From: CAZBDU01 sp964490725
Lineage (GTDB): Bacteria; Spirochaetota; Spirochaetia; SZUA-6; DRHE01
DNA length: 63,267 nucleotides
Assembly: GCA_964490725.1 (NCBI GenBank)
Contig: CAZBDU010000023.1
Coordinates: 1 to 63,267 of the forward strand
Direction: 5' to 3'
Positions 57,977 to 63,267 of this stretch are shown in pieces. Position 1 is the stretch's first letter. Each line of letters begins with the position of its first letter. Position numbers and translations under genes: made by a program. The notes under the pieces are model-generated. The model was not told the origin of the DNA. It saw only the letters and a program-made list of their open reading frames with translations, and ran no database searches.

Positions 57977-58530
57977 GAACCATCGTGGTTACCGGTGCCA
58001 AGCTGTTCTTGATCTGCGCCGTCGCCGCGGTCACCCTGGGGGCCATCAACGCCGTGACCGAGCCGGTGATCATCCAGCGCAAGATCCTGGAGTTGAAGCA
58101 GGCGCTGGAGGAGCTCACCCCCGACGCCCGGACCGGCGAGGCCATCCCCGTCTCGGGCAACGCCACGGTGAAGCAGGCCTACCCGGTTCTCTCCTCGGGA
58201 GCCGTTAGCGGCTACGTGCTGCAGCTCACCGGCCAGGGCTACGGCGGGGACATGAAGATCCTGGCCCGCTTCGCCTCCGACGGCACGATCCGCGCCGCAA
58301 AGCTGATGGACAACCTCGAGACTCCCGGGTTGGGCAAGAAGGCGGAGAACCCCCGCTACATGGACAAGTTCATCGGCACCGGCGGTCCGGACAAGCCCGT
58401 GCCGGTGCGCAAGGACATGCTGGATCGCGCCCAGGCGGACGCCGTGACCGGGGCCACCATCACGTTCCTGGGCGTCTCCAAGGCCCTGGCCGAGGGGGCG
58501 CAGTTCGTACGGGAGGGCAACATCCAATGA
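57973..58530 (+). CDS. rnfG: Rnf complex subunit G
   Basis: Periplasmic FMN-binding subunit anchored by one N-terminal helix (residues 8-26). 185 residues. The covalent FMN motif is canonical, DAVTGATIT near residue 160, with the Thr as acceptor; GYGGDMKILARF and ETPGLG are the other family marks. TTG start at 57973 overlaps the rnfD stop (TTGA), and the end overlaps rnfE (ATGA). Confidence 0.93.
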   Translation: MRTIVVTGAKLFLICAVAAVTLGAINAVTEPVIIQRKILELKQALEELTPDARTGEAIPVSGNATVKQAYPVLSSGAVSGYVLQLTGQGYGGDMKILARFASDGTIRAAKLMDNLETPGLGKKAENPRYMDKFIGTGGPDKPVPVRKDMLDRAQADAVTGATITFLGVSKALAEGAQFVREGNIQ

Positions 58531-59204
58531 CGATGGCGGATTTCAGCAAGGGGCTGGTGAAAGAGAATCCGATCTTCATCATCCTGCTGGGGCTCTGTCC
58601 GACCCTGGCGGTATCCACCCAGGTGGTGAACGCCCTGGGCATGGGAGCGGGGGTGATCTTCGTGCTGCTGGGCTCGGAGATCTTCGTGGCGCTGCTCAAA
58701 GACTTCATCCCGGAGAAGGTCCGAATCCCGGCCTTCATCGTGATCATCGCCTCCTTCGTCACCATGGTCGACCTGGCGATGCAGGCCTACGCGCCCTCCC
58801 TGTCGCGGAACCTCGGCGTGTTCGTGCAGCTGATCGTGGTCAACTGCATCATCCTGGGGAGGGCGGAGGCGTTCGCCAAGCAGAAGAAGATCGGGGAGTC
58901 CGTCCTGGACGCCCTCGGGATGGGGGTGGGCTTTACGCTGGGGCTGATGCTGATCTCCCTGATCCGCGAGGTGCTGGGCTCGGGCACCATCACCCTGTTC
59001 GCCGTCGGCAGCTTCGACGGGGTGATCCGCATCCCGGGCCTTTCCAGCCAGCCGGCCCGGGTGCTGGCGCTGGCGCCGGGCGCCCTCCTGGTGATCGGGT
59101 TCCTGAAGGCGTTCTTCAACTGGCTGGAGTACCGACGGGAGCAGGCCAGGAGCTGGGCCGTCGAGCCTGCGGCTCAGGTCCAGGAAGCCGGGAGCGCCTC
59201 ATGA
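58527..59204 (+). CDS. rnfE: Rnf complex subunit E
   Basis: Integral membrane subunit paired with RnfA, 225 residues and six hydrophobic helices. NPIFIILLGLCPTLAVS near the N-terminus and VVNCIILGRAEAFA in the middle contain the conserved Cys residues that, in the RnfA/E pair, hold an intramembrane iron-sulphur centre. Overlaps rnfG and rnfA by 4 bp each. Confidence 0.94.
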   Translation: MTMADFSKGLVKENPIFIILLGLCPTLAVSTQVVNALGMGAGVIFVLLGSEIFVALLKDFIPEKVRIPAFIVIIASFVTMVDLAMQAYAPSLSRNLGVFVQLIVVNCIILGRAEAFAKQKKIGESVLDALGMGVGFTLGLMLISLIREVLGSGTITLFAVGSFDGVIRIPGLSSQPARVLALAPGALLVIGFLKAFFNWLEYRREQARSWAVEPAAQVQEAGSAS

Positions 59205-59791
59205 GCTACGTCGGCATCATCATCACCTTCGTGTTCATCAACAACTTCATCCTCAGTCAGTTCTTGGGGCTGTGCCCGTTCATCGGCGTGTCCCGCAAGA
59301 CGGACAGCGCGGTGGGTATGGGCTTTGCGGTGATCTTCGTGATGTCCCTGGCGGCGCTGGCGACCTACGTGATCTACCGGCTGGTTCTGGTGCCGCTGCA
59401 TCTGGAGTTCCTGCAGACCATCAGCTTCATCCTGATCATCGCCGCCCTGGTGCAGCTCGTGGAGATGGTGATCCAGAAGATCTCCCCGCCCCTGTACAGG
59501 GCCCTGGGCATCTACCTGCCTCTGATCACGACCAACTGCGCGGTCCTGGGGATCGCCCTGATCGCCGTGCGCAACAACTACAACGCCATGGAGAGCTTCG
59601 TCTCGGGAGCCGCCGCCGGCGTCGGTTTCCTGCTGGCCATCCTGGTGATGTCCTCCATCAGGGAGAAGCTGGACCGCGAGTGGGTTCCCCGCCCCTTCAG
59701 AGGAGTGCCCATCGCCTTCGTCACGGCGGGCCTGATGGCGCTGGCCTTCATGGCCTTCGACAAGGCCCTGCTCAAGAACCTGCTCGGATAG
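59201..59791 (+). CDS. rnfA: Rnf complex subunit A
   Basis: Partner of RnfE with inverted membrane topology, 196 residues. NNFILSQFLGLCPFIGVS and LITTNCAVLGIAL carry the two conserved Cys residues of the shared iron-sulphur site. The ATG overlaps the rnfE stop; rnfB follows after 9 nt with GGAGG before its ATG. Confidence 0.95.
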   Translation: MSYVGIIITFVFINNFILSQFLGLCPFIGVSRKTDSAVGMGFAVIFVMSLAALATYVIYRLVLVPLHLEFLQTISFILIIAALVQLVEMVIQKISPPLYRALGIYLPLITTNCAVLGIALIAVRNNYNAMESFVSGAAAGVGFLLAILVMSSIREKLDREWVPRPFRGVPIAFVTAGLMALAFMAFDKALLKNLLG

Positions 59792-59800
59792 GAGGGACCC

Positions 59801-60664
59801 ATGGAACTTCTACGCGTGCTCTATGCGTTCGTCGCCGTGGCGGGTCTCGGCCTGCTTCTGGGACTGGGCCTGGCGTTCGCCTCCCGGCTGTTCCTGGTGC
59901 GCAAGGACGAGCGGGTCGGGGAGGTGGAGGCGGCCCTGCCGGGCTTGAGCTGCGGGGCCTGCGGCTTTGCCGGCTGTGCGGCCTATGCGGGCGCGGTGGT
60001 GGGAGGAGAGGCCGGAGTGGATCTGTGCACCCCCGGGGGCGCGGACACCGCCCGGCGCCTTGCGGAGATCATGGGAGTGGAGGTTACCGTGGAGTTCCAG
60101 CGGCGGGTCACCCAGGTGCACTGCCGGGCCGGACGGGACCGGGCCAAGGTGGCCTTCGACTACTCGGGAATCCGTGACTGCAACGCCCTCCATGCCCTGT
60201 ACGGAGGCGACAAGGTCTGCAAGCACGGCTGCCTCACCATGGGCAGCTGTATCCGGGTCTGCCCGGTGGACGCCATCGCCTACGACGCCGAGGGACTGGT
60301 GTGGGTGAACAAGGAGCTGTGCATCGCCTGCGGCAAGTGCGTTGAGGTCTGCCCCACCGGGGTGATGCGCTGGGTGCCCTATGAGGCCGACTGGGTGGTG
60401 GTCTGCAACTCCACGGACAAGGGGGCGCTGGTGCGCAAGTACTGCACCGTGGGGTGCATCGCCTGCAAGATCTGCGAGAAGAAGTCCCCCGACGGGGGCT
60501 ACAAGGTGGAGGACAACCTGTCGCGGATCGACTACGCGGCCCAGGGGGATCGCAGCGCCGGCGCCGAGGCCTGTCCCACCCACTGCATCATCACGAACGA
60601 GGTACATCCGCTGCGGCACGAGGCGAGGCAGGCGGCGGCCAAAGGTGGCGATGAACGAGCGTAA
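59801..60664 (+). CDS. rnfB: Rnf complex subunit B, ferredoxin-type
   Basis: Entry point for ferredoxin electrons, 287 residues: one N-terminal helix (about residues 6-30), the four-Cys domain LSCGACGFAGCAAYA, then cluster-binding segments CKHGCLTMGSCIRVCPVDAI, CIACGKCVEVCP and CIACKICEKK, the last pair atypically split. The number of clusters is consistent with short-to-medium RnfB proteins. Its TAA overlaps the ATG of the GH57 gene (TAATG), so that gene is in the same transcript. Confidence 0.93.
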   Translation: MELLRVLYAFVAVAGLGLLLGLGLAFASRLFLVRKDERVGEVEAALPGLSCGACGFAGCAAYAGAVVGGEAGVDLCTPGGADTARRLAEIMGVEVTVEFQRRVTQVHCRAGRDRAKVAFDYSGIRDCNALHALYGGDKVCKHGCLTMGSCIRVCPVDAIAYDAEGLVWVNKELCIACGKCVEVCPTGVMRWVPYEADWVVVCNSTDKGALVRKYCTVGCIACKICEKKSPDGGYKVEDNLSRIDYAAQGDRSAGAEACPTHCIITNEVHPLRHEARQAAAKGGDERA

Positions 60665-62670
60665 TGCAACTCCAGCTCGTCTTCGGTACGTACAACCAGC
60701 AGCCCCACGGGACCCCTCCTGAGACGCTGGAGCGGACCTACCAGAACGCCTACCGGCCCTTTCTCAGCCTGATCAACGAGTTTCCCGACCTGCCGGTGCT
60801 GCTGCACTACTCCGGCACTCTCTGCGAGTGGCTCGAAGCCGAGCATTCGGAGTTTTTCATGCTCATTCGCGAGATGGTGGCGCGCAAGCAGGTGGAGCTG
60901 CTGGGCGGCGCCTTCTACGAGCCGATCTTGAGCCTGATTCCCGACGCCGACAAGATGGGGCAGATCGAGAAGCTCACCACCTACATCCGTACCACCTTCG
61001 GCGTGCGGCCGCGCGGCGCGTGGATCACCGAGCGGGTCTGGGAGCCCGGGCTCACCAGGATCCTCAGCAACTGCGGCCTGAGCTACACCTTCCTGGACGA
61101 CCGGTATTTCCAGATCGCCGGCCTGGAGGCCGGGCGGCTCCACTACCCGTACCTGACCGAGGAGCAGGGCAAGACGGTGACCGTGTACCCCCTGTCCGCC
61201 GAGCTGATCGCGGCATCGGGAACGCTGAGCGTGGCGGAGGTGTTCACGGGGCTCCGCGAGCTGGCCGATTCGGCGGGCGACGGCCGGCGAGTGATCGCCG
61301 TCATGCTTGCCGGGGAATCGGTGGGAGAGGTCGAGTGCACATGGCTTCGGGAGTTCCTGACCCTGGCCAGGGAGGCGCGGGAGTGGCTGCTCACCGCGAC
61401 CCCGCGCCGCCAGGGGGTGCGGCCGCAGGGCAAACTGTACTTTCCCTGCCTGGCGGCACCGGAAATGATGAAGTCCGCCCTCTCCCGGGAGCGGCGCCGG
61501 GCCTTCGAGGAGCTCTGCGGCCGCGTGAACCGCAGGAGCGCGGAGCTGTACCTGCACGGAGGCTATTTCCGCCACTTCCTCTCCAAGTACCCGGAGGTGA
61601 ACCTGCTCTACTCCCGGCTGGTGCACACCCATCTGCTGGTGAACCAGATCCGCGGCGACCGGGCCCGCAAGAAGGCGGCCCGCAACGAGGTCTGGCGCGG
61701 GCAGAGCGGGGCGGTGTACTGGCATGCCGGCCATGGCGGGGCCTACTCGAGCCGGCTGCGCAAGGCCGCCTACCGGGCCTTCCTGGAGGCCGAGCGCATC
61801 GCCCGGCAGACGCGCGGGTTCGTGCCTTCCATCCTGGAAACCGACTTCGACATGGACGGAGATTCGGAGTACCTGTACCTGGGCGTCACCATGAACGCCT
61901 TCGTGCACGCCCGGGGCGCCCGCATGCTGGAGCTGGACTATCTGCCGGCGCAGTGGAACTATCTGGATACCATGTCCCGCTGGGCGGAGCCCTACCACCG
62001 TTCGCGCAGGGAGGGCAACGATCGCTACATGCGCCGGGGGTTTATCGACCACTTCCTGCACCCGCGCACCGACATGGCCGCCTTCGATGCCATGACCTTC
62101 CGTGAGCTGGGGAACTTCGTGGATCGGCCCTTCGAGATGGTGGAGCTGAAACGGGAGGGCAAGGGCCTGACCCTGCAGCGGGATGGGAGCGTGAGGGTCG
62201 GGAGCCGCGACCATCCGGTGCGACTGGCCAAGCGCTACCACTTCGGCGATTCTTCACTCTCGGTCCGGCTGACGCTGACCAACCTGTCCGGCAGGCGGCT
62301 TGCGCTCTGGTACGCCTCGGAGCTGAACCTGGCGCTGGCCTCGCCGGAGGAGGCCGGCTTCCTCGGCTCCTGGACGGGGGAAAAGGTTCCCATGGAGGCG
62401 GGGGAGCACGAGGAGGTGGAGGCCCTGTACGTGCAGGACCTGCACAACCAGGTGGAGATCGCCCTTTCGGCCAGCCAGCCCTTCCTGCTGTGGAACTTGC
62501 CCCTGGAGACCGTCGGCTACGAGGGCAAGGTGGCCCGCCGCAGCTATCAGGGCAGCTGTCTGGTCTCCAGCTGGCGGGTCGCCCTGGAGCCCGCCGGGCA
62601 GTGGGAAACGGAGCTGGCCCTGTCGTTCGGCCCGCTGCAGAGGAAAGGTGCGCGCAGCAAAGGGGAGTGA
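60664..62670 (+). CDS. GH57-family protein, 4-alpha-glucanotransferase-like
   Basis: A 668-residue GH57 protein with the DUF1925/DUF1926-type C-terminal beta domains of archaeal 4-alpha-glucanotransferases. The N-terminal barrel begins LQLVFGTYNQQPHG; the nucleophile Glu is in GAWITERVWEPG (about residue 121). The region that normally reads DDGEKFG, with the acid/base Asp, reads MLAGESVGE near residue 220, so catalysis is doubtful. It is the last gene of the rnf transcript (overlap TAATG), an odd partner for an electron-transport complex. It may have become regulatory or carbohydrate-binding. Confidence 0.8.
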   Translation: MQLQLVFGTYNQQPHGTPPETLERTYQNAYRPFLSLINEFPDLPVLLHYSGTLCEWLEAEHSEFFMLIREMVARKQVELLGGAFYEPILSLIPDADKMGQIEKLTTYIRTTFGVRPRGAWITERVWEPGLTRILSNCGLSYTFLDDRYFQIAGLEAGRLHYPYLTEEQGKTVTVYPLSAELIAASGTLSVAEVFTGLRELADSAGDGRRVIAVMLAGESVGEVECTWLREFLTLAREAREWLLTATPRRQGVRPQGKLYFPCLAAPEMMKSALSRERRRAFEELCGRVNRRSAELYLHGGYFRHFLSKYPEVNLLYSRLVHTHLLVNQIRGDRARKKAARNEVWRGQSGAVYWHAGHGGAYSSRLRKAAYRAFLEAERIARQTRGFVPSILETDFDMDGDSEYLYLGVTMNAFVHARGARMLELDYLPAQWNYLDTMSRWAEPYHRSRREGNDRYMRRGFIDHFLHPRTDMAAFDAMTFRELGNFVDRPFEMVELKREGKGLTLQRDGSVRVGSRDHPVRLAKRYHFGDSSLSVRLTLTNLSGRRLALWYASELNLALASPEEAGFLGSWTGEKVPMEAGEHEEVEALYVQDLHNQVEIALSASQPFLLWNLPLETVGYEGKVARRSYQGSCLVSSWRVALEPAGQWETELALSFGPLQRKGARSKGE

Positions 62671-62704
62671 GTCTCAGCAGGCCTGGCCGGCCGGGAGCGG
62701 GGGA

Positions 62705-62722
62705 GCACGGCCGGGGCCGTGC
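62705..62722. terminator. Perfect hairpin between convergent gene ends
   Basis: GCACGGCC, GG, GGCCGTGC: an 8-bp perfect stem with a 2-nt loop (in practice 4 nt) between the GH57 stop and the convergent last gene. No T-tract on either side, so it would be a Rho-independent site of the U-less kind, if functional. Confidence 0.35.
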
Positions 62723-62735
62723 CGCCGCCGGGGGC

Positions 62736-63267
62736 CTACTGCGCGCCGGAGAGCCCCTCGAGGCAGGCATCCAGCCAGGGCTGCACCTGGTGGTAGTAGC
62801 GGTCCTGAGCCAGCAGCAGCTCGAGAAACGCCTTGCGGTAGAGCCCCTGGAAGTAGTACGCCTGGGCCAGATAGAAGTGGCCGCGGGCGGCCAGCTCCGC
62901 GGAGCGGGGAAGCTCGAGAAACTCCTGGAGCCTCTTCTGGGCCTGCTCGTAGCGGCCCACCAGCAGAGCGTCCGCAAGGACGGCCTGCAGGGGATACTCT
63001 TCCCCGTCGCGATTCTCCGCCCGGTCGGGCGGAAGAACCTGCACCTCCATGACCTGCTCCGCTGGTTGGGGGGCATCCTTCAGGACCCGCCGGATCGCGG
63101 CCGCCGTGGCGGGGCTGACCTCGCGGGCCTGCTCCGGCAGCAGGGGCGCAGAGCCGGCGGCCAGCTCCTCATCGGCCTCCACCCCGCGGGGAAGCAGCAG
63201 ATAGGGCAGGGGCAGGGGGCGGAGCTCCGCGGCGGCGCCAGGCGCGGCGGCCCCGCCGGTACCGGCC
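62736..63267 (-). CDS. Hypothetical protein with helical repeats (partial)
   Basis: The frame is open to the window edge; at least 176 residues are visible and the N-terminus is outside. An Ala/Pro/Leu-rich stretch near the edge is followed by an acidic linker and then by helices with TPR-like spacing (YEQAQKRLQEFLELP, GHFYLAQAYYFQGLYRKAF, LLAQDRYYHQVQPW). Probably an exported or membrane-attached scaffolding protein, but no family can be named. A GTG at 63182 is a possible internal start, not preferred. Confidence 0.6.
   Translation of the reverse strand, partial: AGTGGAAAPGAAAELRPLPLPYLLLPRGVEADEELAAGSAPLLPEQAREVSPATAAAIRRVLKDAPQPAEQVMEVQVLPPDRAENRDGEEYPLQAVLADALLVGRYEQAQKRLQEFLELPRSAELAARGHFYLAQAYYFQGLYRKAFLELLLAQDRYYHQVQPWLDACLEGLSGAQ

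Noticed and set aside
1..63267. CRISPR arrays, insertion sequences, prophage or toxin-antitoxin genes
   Set aside because: No spaced direct repeats, transposase motifs or phage genes were recognised anywhere in the window.

Overview
The window is GC-rich and gene-dense bacterial chromosome, most likely from a free-living member of the Spirochaetota. The basis is family content and gene order: an EF-G of the mitochondrial/spirochaete type (AHIDSGKT in G1), SpoVG, a CTC-type L25, an SIS/PfkB sugar module, a DUF115 (MptE-like) protein coupled to a PpiD-like foldase, an Rnf complex in the order C-D-G-E-A-B, and an NlpD-like gene followed by an RpoS-like sigma factor. This assignment is inferred from families, not from a database match. 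No phage, insertion sequence or CRISPR array was seen. Genes overlap heavily at ATGA, GTGA and TTGA junctions, and convergent neighbours often overlap at their 3' ends. Recognisable promoters are sigma70-like: TTGACA-like -35, a 17-18 bp spacer and TANNNT.

Layout. 1-3044 (minus): an operon of a M20-type protein, glucosyl-3-phosphoglycerate synthase, a small zinc-ribbon membrane protein and AzlC (cut by the edge). 3110-6575: a GT4-like glycosyltransferase diverging from a GH13_18 phosphorylase; together with GpgS these suggest glucosylglycerate metabolism. 6559-9893 (minus): a RecA/DnaB-like ATPase, EF-G and an unknown gene. 10091-14656 (plus): rplU-prp-rpmA-obgE-nadD-yqeK-LCP-rsfS, facing an extremely acidic protein. 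15119-24075 (plus): spoVG, tRNA-Gln, rplY, pth, tilS, ftsH, a secreted TPR/DxDxDG protein and an HtrA-like lipoprotein.

24096-32022: a REC-HATPase regulator, a small unknown, an alkyltransferase-like protein, an oxidoreductase, LepA, DUF115 and PpiD. 32299-32571 (minus): tRNA-Asp and tRNA-Pro separated by an intrinsic terminator. 32759-37507 (plus): nlpD-like, rpoS-like, aroA, aroB and a cNMP-binding regulator. 37517-44707: HrpA-like helicase diverging from a ClpX-like ATPase, then an M28 glutaminyl-cyclase-like enzyme, HisS and PcnB. 44778-46395: two decayed URO-D paralogues fused in tandem. 46561-50597: a 64-aa protein, a GmhA-like SIS isomerase, a PfkB-HAD fusion and a conserved unknown. 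50618-53835 (minus): a gluzincin-like TPR protein, an AI-2E family permease and a P-loop/Asp23 fusion. 54008-62670 (plus): an unknown membrane protein coupled to rnfCDGEAB, followed by a GH57 enzyme. A secreted protein (minus) is cut by the right edge.

The most interesting points are: (i) the coupled SIS isomerase - sugar kinase/HAD phosphatase fusion - unknown gene set; (ii) many promoters whose -10 box lies 6-9 nt from a start codon, predicting leaderless mRNAs; (iii) a P-loop ATPase fused to an Asp23 domain; (iv) several enzyme-family proteins that appear to lack catalytic residues (M20, M23/NlpD, LCP, GH57, gluzincin); and (v) the freshly decayed URO-D pair.
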